DNA of 64,000 nt from CAVPDG01 sp963702535 (GCA_963702535.1 CAVPDG010000024.1:248001-312000), one strand, 5' to 3'. Positions 9,354 through 19,505 are shown, numbered from the stretch's first letter. Numbers and translations: made by a program. The notes: a model not told the origin generated them from the letters alone.

Positions 9354-11046
9354 CTAATCCAGCTGCCCAGCCGGCTTGAGATCGCGCACGTTGAGCTGCA
9401 GGCTGGTCCTGCCGTTATATTCGTTGGTCTCGTAGCTGTACAGGATGTCAATCGCCGGCGGCATCGCCTCAGCCCAGGCTCCCTGGTTGAATGCCACCGC
9501 GTCGTAGGTGATGTGCCTGTCGCTCAGCGTCATGCGCAGGTGTTTGCTGTCCTTCCCGATCTGCCGGTAGCTATTCACCTTCACGTCACGCGAGACGAAG
9601 GCGGCTTGCCGGTTGCCGTAGCCGGTGGGCTGCAGCGCCTCGATATATTGCAGCAGCTCGGGTCTCAGCTCCACCAGGGGCAGCTCCAGATCGGCGTGCA
9701 GCAGCGGGCGCAATTGCAGCCCGGCAAGCTGCGCCTGCGCCAGCTCTTGCAGGCGCTGTTTCAGCGCGGGCAGGTTCTCGTTGCGCACGGTAAATCCCGC
9801 GGCGGCGGCGTGCCCGCCGTGGCGCACGAGCAAGTCTGCGCAGCGGTCCAGCGCATCCGTGATGTGGAATTCCGGGATGCTGCGGCAGGAGCCGCGCGTG
9901 GTCTGCTCGCCCTGAAAAGCGACGATTGCCGGGCGGTAATAGGTCTCCGTCAGGCGGGAGGCTGCCAATCCCACCACGCCCGGGTTGAAACCGGGATCGG
10001 CGGCGAAGAGCAGCAGGGCGTCTGGCTCTTCAGCCAGGGCAATTTGCTCCGCCTGCGCCTGGATCTCGCGCGTGATCTGCTGGCGCTCCCGGTTCTGCGC
10101 GTCCAGTTTTTGCGCCAGGCTGGCGGCGCTGTACACGTCTTGGGAAAGAAGCAGCTCCAGGGCAGCCAGCGCCGATTCCAGCCTTCCGGCAGCGTTCAGG
10201 CGCGGTCCCAGCGTATAGCCGATATCTCCGGCGCTGATGCGGTCCGGGCGTAGCCCCGCCGCCCCGATCAGCGCCAGTAGCCCCTGGCGGTGCGGTCTGC
10301 GGATTTGTTCCAGCCCGGCGCGCACCAGGGCGCGGTTCTCACCCACCAGCGGCGCCAGGTCGGCAACCGTCCCCAGCGCCACCAGGTCCAGGTGCTCGGC
10401 TGTCAGGGAGGGGTCTTCATAGATCGCCGTCGCCAGCTTGTATGCCAGCCCCACGCCCGCCAGGTTCTTATCCGGGTAGGTATCTCCGGGCTGCTTGGCG
10501 TTGATGATCGCCAGCGCCGGGGGGATCTCGTCTGAGGGATGGTGGTGGTCGGTGATGATCAGGTCAAGACCGATCTGCTGGGCGTAGGCTGCCTCCTCGA
10601 TGGAACGCATGCCACAGTCCACGGTGATGACAAGCTGCTTGCCCTGCTCCTGCAGGCTGCGCAGCGCCTCGACGTTGAGCCCGTAGCCCTCGTCGAAGCG
10701 GTTGGGAATGTATCCCGATACGTCTGCTCCCGCCCGCTGCAAGGCGCTCACCAGCAGGGCAGTGGCGGTGACGCCGTCGGCGTCGTAATCGCCGTAGATG
10801 GCGATGCTCTCCAGCTTGCGGATGGCAAACTGGATGCGCTCCACTGCCTCCGCCATGCACAGCAGGTTCTCCGCCTCGGTGCCGGGCGGCGGCTGCGCCT
10901 GCAGGTAGCGTTTTGCCGCAGTCGGAGGTAAAGATATCCCGATTGTAGAGCAACTGGCGCAGGACGGGTGGGTAGCTGAACAGCGCCTGCTCAACCTCAG
11001 GGGTGATCGAAGGATGGATCTGCCAGCTTTTGCTCAGGGGCTGCAT
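9354..11046 (-). CDS. recJ: Single-stranded-DNA exonuclease RecJ (one frameshift)
   Basis: The locus encodes about 563 residues. The N-terminal piece starts at 11046 (MQPLSKSWQIHPS) and the main body is in another frame. They join near 10921-10931, where RDIFTS meets TAAKRYLQA. The DHH phosphoesterase motifs are clear: YGDYDADGVTATA, the TDHHHPSDE signature, NAKQPGDTYPDKNLAGVG and the DHHA1 motif GGHAAAAGF. RecJ degrades 5'-ended single strands in recombination and mismatch repair. It lies 50 bases downstream of the ROK kinase gene on the same strand. The single break within a universally conserved N-terminal region looks like a consensus error. Confidence 0.92.
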
Positions 11047-11095
11047 AGGAGGGATCGTCGGCTCTTCGTTGGGCAGTGTCAGAGGGCTTCAGGCG

Positions 11096-12028
11096 CTAAG
11101 CTTCGCTGCGCGCCAGCGCCAGGGCGCCCATCAGACCGGCGTCGTCGCCCAGCGCAGCCGTCGTCAGGACGAGGTCCTGCAGGTAGCCAGGCGAGATCAC
11201 GCGCTCCTCCAGCGCTTTGCGCAGCGGGCTGAAAAGCAGCTCGCCGCTCCTGGAGACGCCGCCGCCGAAAATCACAATGGTGGGGTTGAAGATGTGCAGG
11301 AAGTCCGCCAGGGCGTAGCCGATGAAAGCGCCGGCGCGCTGCATGGCGCGCAGGGCAAGCGGGTCGCCTCGCGCTGCTGCTGCCGCCACTTCCTTGGCGC
11401 TCAGCCCCTGGATGCCTGCCAGGCTGCTGGGCTCGCCGGCGGCAAGCTGTTCTGCTACCCAGCGGGCGATGCCCGGTCCAGCCGCCACCGCTTCCAGGTG
11501 CCCGCGCTTGCCGCAGCCGCATAGGGGTCCATCCGGCAGGACGGTGACATGCCCCATCTCTGCGCCCAATCCGTGCGCGCCCTCGATCAAGCGGTCTGCC
11601 ATGATGATGCCGCTGCCGATGCCGGTGCTGATGGTCAGGTAGAGCAGGTAATGGTGCCCGATCCCGGCGCCGAACTGGTACTCGCCCAGGGCTGCCAGGT
11701 TGGCGTCGTTGCCCACCGCCGCGGGGGTCTGGAAGCGCTGCTCCAGGGCTGATTTCAGCGGCAGGTTGAGCCAGCCGGGAATGTTCGGCGCCGCCAGGAT
11801 CATCCCCAGCTTGGAATCGATCGGTCCGGGAGCAGCCACGGCGATCCTGGCTACCCGGGCATCCTGGGGCCACACCGCGGCGATCAGGTCGAACATGCTC
11901 TCCAGCGGCGTCTTGCCCGGCTGTTGTGTGGCGGCGCGCAATTGGGCTAGCGGCTGCAGGGCGCCATCCGGATAGCACGCTGCCCGGATCTGTGTCCCAC
12001 CGATATCGACGGCTATCCTGGCATCCAT
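11096..12028 (-). CDS. ROK-family sugar kinase (glucokinase-like)
   Basis: The 310-residue protein starts with the phosphate-binding loop VDIGGTQIR. It contains ATP/sugar segments (AVGNDANLAALGE, STGIGSGI, EMGHVTVLPDG) and ends with a glycine-rich FGGGVSRSGE element. The ROK zinc-type motif reads CGCGKRGHLE: two cysteines are present and the third position is His, as in many functional members. There is no helix-turn-helix at the N-terminus, so it is a kinase rather than a NagC/Mlc-type repressor. Its likely role is phosphorylation of glucose or a related hexose. It is the first gene of a leftward run into recJ and is divergent from the Rieske gene. Confidence 0.88.
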   Translation of the reverse strand: MDARIAVDIGGTQIRAACYPDGALQPLAQLRAATQQPGKTPLESMFDLIAAVWPQDARVARIAVAAPGPIDSKLGMILAAPNIPGWLNLPLKSALEQRFQTPAAVGNDANLAALGEYQFGAGIGHHYLLYLTISTGIGSGIIMADRLIEGAHGLGAEMGHVTVLPDGPLCGCGKRGHLEAVAAGPGIARWVAEQLAAGEPSSLAGIQGLSAKEVAAAAARGDPLALRAMQRAGAFIGYALADFLHIFNPTIVIFGGGVSRSGELLFSPLRKALEERVISPGYLQDLVLTTAALGDDAGLMGALALARSEA

Positions 12029-12233
12029 GCCGGTAAGTATAGCATATCCTTAAATAATCCCCCGGCATTTGCTGCTTTCAGCTGATTGCGAAGCTGCGGA
12101 TATCGGTTTTTGAAGAACGATGTGGCGCCCACCTTGTAGCCAATTTCCCGTTATTGGTCATCCGATCCGGGTCGCCGCGGTTGTATAATCTGGATCAGGA
12201 AGAGCTCATCTCTAAATCGATAAAGGCAACCCG

Positions 12234-13223
12234 ATGATCCGCAACCAGTGGTATGCAGTTCTTAGAATCGAACGAAGTCAAGCCGGGCAAGCCTGTCGGC
12301 GTTACCCGCATGGGAGAAAAGCTGGTCTTCTGGCGTGACCAGCAAGGGCAGGTGGTCTGCATGCGCGATGTCTGCCCGCACCGCGGCGTTGCCCTCAGCG
12401 CCGGCAAACTGGTGGAGCACACCCTGCAATGCCCCTTCCACGGCTTCCGCTTCGACGCCAGCGGCGCCTGCTGCCTCATCCCCGCCAACGGTCGCGCTGC
12501 CCCCGTACCTAAAGCGATTCGCGCTGCCACCTACCCGGCGCGTGAGCTGCGCAATTTCATCTTCATCTGGTGGGGAGAGCCCCAAGAGGCGCTCCCCCCC
12601 GTGTATTTCTTCGAACTCGATCCCTCCTGAGATGAGCTACAGCACCCTGCGCGACCACTGGTCCACGCATTACTCGCGCGCCATCGAGAACCAGCTGGAT
12701 GTCGTCCACCTGCCGTTCATCCATCACAATACCATCGGGCGCGGCAACCGGGCTGTGGTGGATGGACCGATTGCCGAGTTTGCCGGTGCGCAGGGTGATC
12801 CCGACCTGCTCAACCTGTGGGTTTACAACCGGGTGGATGATGGCACCCCGCCGCGCAAAGCCAGCCAGCTCCCCCCGCCCACGCGCACGCCCTTCCTCCA
12901 GTTCCATTTCCCCAACCTGTGGCAGAACTGGATCAGCCCGGACACGCGCATCGTCATCGCCTTTACCCCCATCGATGACGAAAATACCTTGATGTACATC
13001 CGCTTCTACCAGAGCTTTATGAAGCTGCCCGTCTTGCGCCAGCTGGTCAACTGGTCTGGGGCGCTATCCAACCTGGTCATCGAGCGCCAGGATAAGCGCG
13101 TGGTGATCACCCAGACACCCAAGCGCAGCTTCCTGCACATGGGCGAGAAGATGATCCAGGGCGATTCGCCCATCATCGCCTACCGCCGCGGCGCGAAGAG
13201 CTCATTGCAGCAGGGAGTGCCTA
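12234..13223 (+). CDS. Rieske [2Fe-2S] aromatic-ring oxygenase alpha-type protein (three frameshifts)
   Basis: The gene starts at MIRNQWYAVL (12234) and is spread over three frames, with breaks near 12262, 12622 and 13188. Restored, it ends in RREELIAAGSA with a stop at 13221-13223. The Rieske cluster ligands are visible as CPHRG and CPFHGFRFD. The mononuclear iron site NQLDVVHLPFIHH (Asp/His facial triad) follows in the catalytic domain. Such proteins oxygenate or demethylate aromatic or other hydrophobic substrates, using electrons from a separate reductase, which is not encoded nearby. Three breaks in one gene could mean a real pseudogene, but each is single-base and the residues on both sides stay conserved. 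Confidence 0.8.
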
Positions 13224-13433
13224 GGCTCGCTTTTCCGCCTTAAATTCTTCTACGGCGTCTATTGTCCCGGCATTGAGGTGGCACTTTAGCCGTCCTCGGC
13301 GAGCTGCTTCGATCTTTTTCCAGACAGACCGTTTCAGAAATTCGAGGGCGGCATCTGCATCTTCATCGACCAGGATGATTTCGAGCTCGCCCAGCTCTTC
13401 TTCGGTAAAGCCGACCGCCTCGCGAGTGCTCAT
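13221..13433 (-). CDS. Possible separate small acidic protein downstream of bacterioferritin
   Basis: This 70-residue frame starts at ATG 13433, is preceded by GGAGAGGAGATT at suitable spacing, and is in frame with the bacterioferritin above. It is helical and acidic in its first half and basic in its second (KKIEAARRGRLKCHLNAG). I do not recognise the family. Its own ribosome site is the main argument that it is an independent cistron rather than a domain of the ferritin. Its stop overlaps the end of the convergent Rieske gene. Confidence 0.45.
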   Translation of the reverse strand: MSTREAVGFTEEELGELEIILVDEDADAALEFLKRSVWKKIEAARRGRLKCHLNAGTIDAVEEFKAEKRA

Positions 13434-13994
13434 CTTCCAATCTCCTCTCCGCAGCCAATGAATAAGGGTGCCCAGCTGGCGCAGCCTGCTGGACACCCCG
13501 AATTCATGGTTACAACTAACGTTGGCTCTAGAGAGCTGCTCGCCCAGGTAATCGGAGATGCCCATCTGCTCGATCTGGTCGCGCTGCGCTTCCAGCCAAT
13601 CCACGTGCTCTTCCTCATCTTCCAGGATCTCTTCCAGTAGCTCGCGCGTGCCGTTATCGCCGGCTTCTACGGCGACCTTGATACCGGCGTTGTAACCCTT
13701 CACTGCATCGTACTCAGCCTCCAGGTCGTTTGCCAGCTGCGCCTCAACCTTGGCGCCGATGGTGATCTTTTTCAGGTTGCTGACGATGGGGATGCCATCC
13801 AGGAAGAGCACGCGGTCGATCAGCTTTTCAGCGTGCTTCATTTCCGTAATCGCCCGCTTCTCCACAGCCTCATGTAGCTTCTCGTAGCCCCAGTTCTGGT
13901 CCATACCGGCGTGAACCATGTACTGGTTCACCGCGGTGAGCTCGTCGCTGAGCAGGTCGTTCAGTGTGGCAATGACTTTTTCGTTACCTTTCAT
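13221..13994 (-). CDS. bfr: Bacterioferritin, read through into a 70-residue C-terminal protein
   Basis: Residues 1-155 are a textbook bacterioferritin: ferroxidase ligands E18, E51, H54, E94, E127 and H130 are all present, and so is haem ligand M52. The normal family length is about 155-160. Here the frame runs on for about 100 residues. A strong GAGAGGAG ribosome site and an ATG at 13433 lie inside the extension. The last 70 residues (STREAVGFTEEELGELEIIL...) therefore look like a separate downstream gene, and a lost bfr stop near 13530 would be a sequence error. A TAG exists there in another frame. The alternative is a true fusion. Iron storage and oxidative protection is the expected role. 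Confidence 0.88.
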   Translation of the reverse strand: MKGNEKVIATLNDLLSDELTAVNQYMVHAGMDQNWGYEKLHEAVEKRAITEMKHAEKLIDRVLFLDGIPIVSNLKKITIGAKVEAQLANDLEAEYDAVKGYNAGIKVAVEAGDNGTRELLEEILEDEEEHVDWLEAQRDQIEQMGISDYLGEQLSRANVSCNHEFGVSSRLRQLGTLIHWLRRGDWKMSTREAVGFTEEELGELEIILVDEDADAALEFLKRSVWKKIEAARRGRLKCHLNAGTIDAVEEFKAEKRA

Positions 13995-14052
13995 CGGTGG
14001 TCTCCTCTATCGTGATAAAAAGTACGTTCATCTGAGTATATCACTTCCCCGG

Positions 14053-15091
14053 TTATTTCGGGATATGGTGATTGTCAATGAGATCGAACGTCTCGCCGAA
14101 CACCAAACCGCGCACGTTGTCGCTGCTCAGGAAATCGTGCGGGAAGCCAAGCTGCAGCTTGCCGATCTGGTCGAGCCGGGCGATCTGCTCCGGGGTGAGG
14201 CGCACGTCCAGCGCGCCCAGGTTATCGCGCAGGTGCGCTTCTGTGCGCGCCCCCAAAACGGGGATGATCGGCGCGCCGCCATACGGGCGCTGCATGTACC
14301 CAGGCGATGGCAACCTGCGCCGCGGAGCAGCCGATCTCCTGCGCCACTGCCACCACCGCGTCGCCTTTCGCCATCTCGTCCTCGCGCGCCCCTTTGAAGC
14401 GCGTCGTTGCCTGCGGGTCGCGGTGCTTGCCGGTCAGGATGCCCGCCTCCAGGATGCCCCAGGCGGTCACCGCCAGGTCCTCCGCCTGCGCCATGGGCAG
14501 CAGGTCCCGCTCTGCCGCCCGGTCCGCCAGGCTGTAGGGTAGCTGGATGGCTGCCAGGCGGCTCCAGCCCCGCAGCTCCGCCAGCGTGTTGGCTTTCGAG
14601 ATCACCCAGGCCGGCGTATCGGAGAAACCGGCGTACAGGATCTTGCCCGCCCGGATCAGGTCTTCGAAGCCGCGCAGCACCTCTTCAACGGGTGTGGTGT
14701 AATCCCACATGTGTACGTAGTACAGGTCGATGGTGTCGGTTTGCAAGTTGCGCAGGCTTTTCTCCACGCAGCGCATCATGTTCTTGCGCTGGTTGCCGCC
14801 GGCGTTGGGGTCGCGCGGGTCCGTGTTGCGGTCGCGCAGGCTGTACTTGGTCGCCACCACGAAGGCGTCGCGCTTGGAGGCGATAAACTCGCCCACGTAG
14901 CGCTCGCTGGCGCCGTTGGTGTAGTTGACCGCCGTATCGATGAAGTTGCCGCCCGCCTCGACGTAAGCCTCGAAGATCTTGCGGCTCTCCTCCTTAGAAG
15001 CGCCCCAGCCCCAATCCTCGCCGAAGGTCATCGTCCCCAGGGCTACTTCCGAAACCCTCAATCCGCTATGCCCGAGCAGTTTGTAGCGCAA
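14053..15091 (-). CDS. Aldo/keto reductase (one frameshift)
   Basis: The catalytic tetrad is D52, Y57, K82 and H127 in the N-terminal part, and the TIM-barrel NADPH-binding part (IIPVLGARTEAHLRDNLGAL) is in a second frame. The break lies near 14285-14300, between VAIAWV and MQRPYGGAPI. The restored length is about 345 residues, normal for the family. It is a cytosolic NADPH-dependent carbonyl reductase of unknown substrate. The start is TTG at 15091 in this sequence (MRYKLLGHSGLRVSEV). One extra T would account for loss of an ATG, and GGGGGAC lies just upstream. Its start codon overlaps the start codon of the divergent tail-type protein by one base. Confidence 0.85.
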
Positions 15092-15533
15092 TGTCCCCCG
15101 CAGCAGAACGCAACGACCCGTATCGCAAGAACCACTTCCTCGTTGAAATCGATGGTATGGCCTCCGCCAGCTTCCTCTCCGTCCAGGGCATCGAGTCCAT
15201 CACCGAGGTGATCGAGTACCGCAACGGCAACGAGGAGCCCTGCCTCGTCGCCTTCCGGGATTGCATAAATGCGCCAATATCGTCCTGCGCCGTGGCCTTA
15301 CGCAGGATCGCGAGCTATGGAGCTGGCGCCTGGCTGTACTGGAAGGGCGCACCGAGCGCCGCAATGGCGTGATCGTCGTCTTGGACCAGGCCCGCCGCCC
15401 AGTTATGCGCCTTTCCTTTCGCGAAGCCTGGCCCTGCCGCTGGAGCCTGAGCGGCATGGATGCCCTGGCCAAGGAGACCATCATCGAGGAAGTCGAGCTG
15501 GTGGTGGAAGACTTGCGCCTGGAAGCCGGTTGA
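15091..15533 (+). CDS. Phage-tail tube-like protein, T4 gp19/contractile-injection type (one frameshift)
   Basis: The two pieces, in frames joined near 15258-15265, together read like the conserved phage-tail region protein family. The N-terminal part has NDPYRKNHFLVEIDG and SVQGIESITEVIEYRNGNE. The second part has LHKCANIVLRRGLTQDRELW, RRNGVIVVLDQA and ETIIEEVELVVEDL. The length of about 147 residues matches inner-tube/sheath-adaptor proteins found in phage tails and extracellular contractile injection systems. No sheath, baseplate, spike or AAA ATPase genes of such a system are in this window, so it is isolated here. It may be a remnant, or its partners may lie elsewhere in the genome. Confidence 0.78.
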
Positions 15534-15643
15534 TCTGGATATGGAATTTGATCTATACATCTTATTGCAGTTTTCCTCAAATCCGAATAGAATTCGATCT
15601 GAAATTAACGCGTGGTTAATCATCCGTCTTTGGAGGCAATCCT

Positions 15644-16978
15644 ATGACCTATAAGCACAAAGCCGGGCTGCAAGCTCTTTTGCTGGCTGCCTTACTTCTG
15701 GCGCTGTTCTTCAGCCTGGCGCAGCCAGCCAGCGCCCAGGGTATTATCTACGGCGATACCGTCCCGCAAGGGGTGACGCTGGACAATGATGTGATCCTGG
15801 TTGGCGATGATGTCCTGGTGGATGGCAACGTCGCCGGCAACATTCTCGCCATCGGGCGCAACGTGACCATCAGTGGCACGGTCGACGGCAGCGCCATCAT
15901 TCTTGCGGGTCTGCTGGATGTGAAAGACGCTATCAACGGCAGCCTGTACAATGCCTCCGGCGCCACCAACCTGTTCGCCAACGCTAAGGTCGGCAGGGAT
16001 CTCTACTACGCCGGCGGCAGCCTGGATGTCAAGCCGCAAGCCAGCATCGGGCGGGACCTGTACGCCTTCACCGGCGGCGCGCAGCTCACCAAGAACATCG
16101 GGCGGGATGTTGTGGCGATCGTTGGTCCCTATGAGATGCTGAAGGTGCTCTACCAGGCAGTCAATGGCAAGTTCGGTCTTCCCAAGCTCGATATCCCCTT
16201 CCTGAGCCTGGCGCCGTCCGGCAGCCAGGTGCGCCTGGGCGCTGCCGTTGCTGCACCCCTCAGCTTGCTGGGATTGGGCTCCGCTCAGCAGGTTCCGTTA
16301 GCGCAGTCTGGCGGGGTCGATTGGTCAGCCGTGGGCGATTGGGCGATGAACCGCCTGCTGGAATTCGTCACCTTGCTGGTCATCGGCAGCTTGCTGCTCT
16401 GGCTTATGCCCTGGCGGCTCGCCGATTGGGTCAAGCGCTCCACGCAAAAGCCCTGGCTGCTGATGCTCTACGGGTTGGGCTACATCATCATCGCCTTTGC
16501 CGGCTCGGCGATACTCTGGTCCCTGATCATCATCGTCGCTTACGGGCTGGCTGTGATCCGCTTCACCAACCTGGCGTTCCTGGTCGGCGCCCTCGGCACA
16601 CTGGCGGTGGGACTGGCGTTTTTCATTTTCATCCTCTTTGCTTTCTATGTGAGCAAAGTGGTGGTAGCAGACATGGTCGGCGGGCTGATCTTGCGCAAGC
16701 TGGCGCCCAAAGCCAATATCCACCGCTTCTGGACCTTCCTTCTGGGGCTGTTCCTGTACGTGCTGCTGGTATCGATCCCCTACCTGGGCTTCGTGTTGTC
16801 ATTCCTGGCTGTGCTGCTCGGCTTCGGCGCTATCGTCCAGGTGCTGCTCGCCGAGCGGGCTGCTCCGGCAGCGGCGAGCTCTGCCAGCGAGGTGGAGGCT
16901 CCGGCAGAGGTGGCGGAATCCGCCGCAGGGCTGGAATCGCCTGCCCCAGACGCTGGCGGGGATGCCGTGATCGAATAG
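15644..16978 (+). CDS. Secreted/membrane bactofilin-like polymer-forming protein with C-terminal membrane domain
   Basis: This 444-residue protein has a signal peptide (cleavage near PASAQG, about residue 30). A right-handed beta-helix-like region of short hydrophobic repeats (about 45-180) follows, for example DDVLVDGNVAGNILAIGRNV and SGTVDGSAIILAG. This pattern is typical of bactofilin/polymer-forming families. Four or five membrane helices (about 235-410) and an Ala/Glu-rich tail come after. The gene starts with AGGCAATCC upstream of ATG 15644. A role in envelope structure or organisation is likely but not demonstrated. It precedes the DUF308 gene by about 100 bases. Confidence 0.8.
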   Translation: MTYKHKAGLQALLLAALLLALFFSLAQPASAQGIIYGDTVPQGVTLDNDVILVGDDVLVDGNVAGNILAIGRNVTISGTVDGSAIILAGLLDVKDAINGSLYNASGATNLFANAKVGRDLYYAGGSLDVKPQASIGRDLYAFTGGAQLTKNIGRDVVAIVGPYEMLKVLYQAVNGKFGLPKLDIPFLSLAPSGSQVRLGAAVAAPLSLLGLGSAQQVPLAQSGGVDWSAVGDWAMNRLLEFVTLLVIGSLLLWLMPWRLADWVKRSTQKPWLLMLYGLGYIIIAFAGSAILWSLIIIVAYGLAVIRFTNLAFLVGALGTLAVGLAFFIFILFAFYVSKVVVADMVGGLILRKLAPKANIHRFWTFLLGLFLYVLLVSIPYLGFVLSFLAVLLGFGAIVQVLLAERAAPAAASSASEVEAPAEVAESAAGLESPAPDAGGDAVIE

Positions 16979-17075
16979 CAATACCCTTCAGCGTGAAGAT
17001 GATGTCTTATATAATAGCGTTGGCATTGAATTCAGCAAGCCCTAACTCATTATTCTGACGTAGAGGAGAAATTGT

Positions 17076-17616
17076 ATGGCAACTGCAACTGCAACTGCTG
17101 CAAAACCGCAATCCTATGCTGTCCCCTGGTGGCTGGTGCTCATCCAGGGCATCGCCGGCGTGATCATCGGCTTGTTATTGCTGATCAATCCGCTGAAGAC
17201 CACGGTGTTCCTGGTGCAGTTCCTGGGCATCTACTGGTTTGTCAGCGGCATCTTTGGGATTGTCAGCCTGTTCGTCGATAGCTCACAGTGGGGCTGGAAG
17301 CTCTTCTCCGGGCTGCTGGGAATCATCGCCGGCATCCTCATCCTGCAGCATCCCCTGTGGTCCACCGTGCTCGTTCCGACCACCCTGGTGATCATCCTCG
17401 GCATCGAGGGCTTGATCATCGGCATCGTCAACCTGATCCAGGCTTTCCGCGGCGGCGGGTGGGGCATCGGCATCTTGGGCGCGCTGAGCATCGTCTTCGG
17501 GATCATCCTGCTCTCCAATCTCTTCGTCTCAGCCGTCGCGCTGCCGTTCGTGGCGGGCGCCTTCGGCGTGGTGGGCGGCATTATCGCCATCTGTCTACGC
17601 CTTCAAGCTGAAGTAG
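17076..17616 (+). CDS. DUF308/HdeD-type membrane protein (frameshift at C-terminus)
   Basis: This small polytopic protein has about six hydrophobic helices and conserved small-residue motifs (PWWLVLIQGIAGVIIGLLLL, WGWKLFSGLLGIIAGILIL). It is closely similar along its length to the N-terminal half of the protein at 56176. In the raw frame it runs on to 17744, but the natural end VYAFKLK followed by TAG at 17614-17616 is one frame away, and a strong terminator sits at 17644. A single-base break near 17590 is therefore likely. HdeD relatives are linked to acid stress in enterobacteria. The function here is unknown. Confidence 0.82.
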
Positions 17617-17643
17617 CGATTTGTTCTGCGAAAACCCCTGAGA

Positions 17644-17685
17644 ACAGGGTTCGGGGCAGGCTCAGCCGCCCCGAACCCTGTTTTT
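17644..17685 (+). terminator. Rho-independent terminator after DUF308 gene
   Basis: A perfect 14-bp GC-rich stem (ACAGGGTTCGGGGC / GCCCCGAACCCTGT), a 10-base loop and a run of five T make a classical intrinsic terminator 28 bases past the restored stop codon. Confidence 0.92.
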
Positions 17686-17819
17686 GCATTAAGGAAACCT
17701 TATGCTGGCGATTAAGCTGCCATAAGGACGCGGTTACCCGTTAGGGGTATGCTATGTCTTGCTCCAGGGCATCCTGCCCGAGCTATTAATGATGCGAAAC
17801 CTTGAACAGGAGATTTAGA

Positions 17820-19451
17820 ATGAAAAAATCCGTATTATCGCTGACTTCGCTCGCGGTGGTTGCTGCCGTGCTCATCTCGGCTTGCAGCCTGGCGACGAGC
17901 ATCCTCCCCAGGCAGGTCAACCCGGTTGGCTCTGCCTCGGCGCAGGCTACCGCCGTCCCCGTCGCCGCGGATAGCGGCTTGCTGGCTGCTTACCAGCAGA
18001 CTCTCACCGGGATTTATGACAAGGTGAATCCCTCCGTGGTCAACATCCGCGTCCTCCAAAAATTGGACGCCGCCAGCCTGCAGCAGGGCGTGATCCCCGG
18101 TCTACCCTTTGATTTTAACATTCCGGGCTTACCCAACAATGGCGACCAGGGCGGCGAGGGCGAGACCCCGCAGATGCCCGATATGCCGCAGTACGGGCAA
18201 GGCTTGGGCTCTGGCTTCGTGTGGGATGCCAAGGGTCATATCGTCACCAATAATCACGTCGTTGCCGGCGCCGATAAAATTGAGGTGATCTTCGCCGATG
18301 GCACCACCGTCCCCGCCGAAATTGTAGGCACGGACCCGGATAGCGACCTGGCAGTCATCTCGGTTAAGGCAGATAGCAACCTGCTCAAGCCGGTCGAGAT
18401 TGCCGAACTCGGACCAGGTAAAGGTCGGGCAGCTTGCCATTGCCATCGGTAACCCCTATGGATTGGATGGCACCATGACCGCCGGTATCGTCAGCGCGAT
18501 TGGGCGCACCATGGCTGCCTCCGACGCGCGCATTGGCGGCTCGGGCTACTCCATCCCTGACATCATCCAGACTGATGCTCCCATCAACCCCGGCAACTCG
18601 GGCGGCGTGCTGGTCAACGACCAGGGTCAGGTGATCGGCGTGACCGCAGCCATCGAGTTCGACTTCCGGCTCCAACGCCGGCATTGGTTTCGTCATCCCC
18701 TCCAGCATCGTGCTGCGTGTGGCGCCCGCCTTGATCGAAAAAGGCAGCTTCGAGCACCCCTACCTCGGCATCAGCGGTTTGACCCTCACCCCCGATCTGG
18801 CGAAAGCCATGGGTCTGGATGAAGGTCAGCGCGGCGCCCTGGTGGGAGAGATCGTCCCCGGTGGTCCGGCTGAAAAAGCGGGGCTCAAGGGCAGTGAAAA
18901 GCAGGTCGAGATCGATGGTCAATCGATCACTGTCGGCGGCGATGTGATCACCGCCATCGACGGGGAGCCGGTCAAGGAAATGGACGACATCATTGCCTAC
19001 CTGGGCTCCAAGACGGTTGTCGGGCAGGAAGTGACCCTCTCCATCCTGCGCGATGGCAAGGAGACCAGCGTGACAGTGGCGCTGGAAGCCCGCCCGGTTA
19101 AGACGGCTGAGGCTGCCCAGCAGAGCGGCGAGACTAATCCCCAACCGCAAGGGTGGCGTGTTCCTCGGTATCGGCGGCGTGCCCATGACTGCCGAGCTGG
19201 CTGGCTCGCTCAACCTGCCTGAAGATACCCAGGGCGTGTTGGTGCAGGAAGTGACCCCGGACAGTCCGGCGGAAAAAGCCAATCTGCAAGCTCAGGATGT
19301 CATCACGGCTCTGGATGGCGAGGCGGTCTCCGACGTGCAGGCGCTGCGGGAAATGCTCCAGCAGCACCAGGCTGGCGATGAGGTCACCCTGACCGTCCTG
19401 CGCAACGGTGATGAGCTGCAGGTGAAAGTCACCCTGGCAGAGCGCTCGTAA
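17820..19451 (+). CDS. HtrA/DegP-like lipoprotein serine protease with two PDZ domains (three frameshifts)
   Basis: The start is the ATG at 17820, with AGGAG 8 bases upstream. The signal ends in a lipobox, VLISAC, so the protease should be anchored outside the membrane. The S1C catalytic triad is visible: His in TNNHVV, Asp in DSDLAV and Ser in NPGNSGG. Two PDZ domains follow (GGPAEKAGL and DSPAEKANL mark them). Breaks near 18412, 18665 and 19140 scatter these over the three frames, yet every segment on both sides is conserved, so the natural protein is about 540 residues. Its expected role is quality control of exported proteins. A strong terminator closes the gene. Confidence 0.88.
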
Positions 19452-19475
19452 GGCATCTGCTCATCCAAGTAGTGA

Positions 19476-19505
19476 AGCGCCGCGGCAAGCCCGCGGCGCT
19501 TTTTG
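19476..19505 (+). terminator. Rho-independent terminator after htrA-like gene
   Basis: A 10-bp stem AGCGCCGCGG / CCGCGGCGCT with a 5-base loop, followed by TTTTTGTTTTT, lies 25 bases after the protease stop codon. Confidence 0.92.

Noticed and set aside
9236..9451. Upstream extension of the AAA ATPase by 72 codons
   Set aside because: The extension overlaps the recJ 3' end in another frame and has an unlikely composition, whereas ATG 9235 has a GGAGGG ribosome site.
15091..15533. Prophage or complete contractile injection system
   Set aside because: Only one tail-type gene is present; the neighbours are ordinary cellular genes and no integrase, sheath, capsid or terminase gene is in the window.
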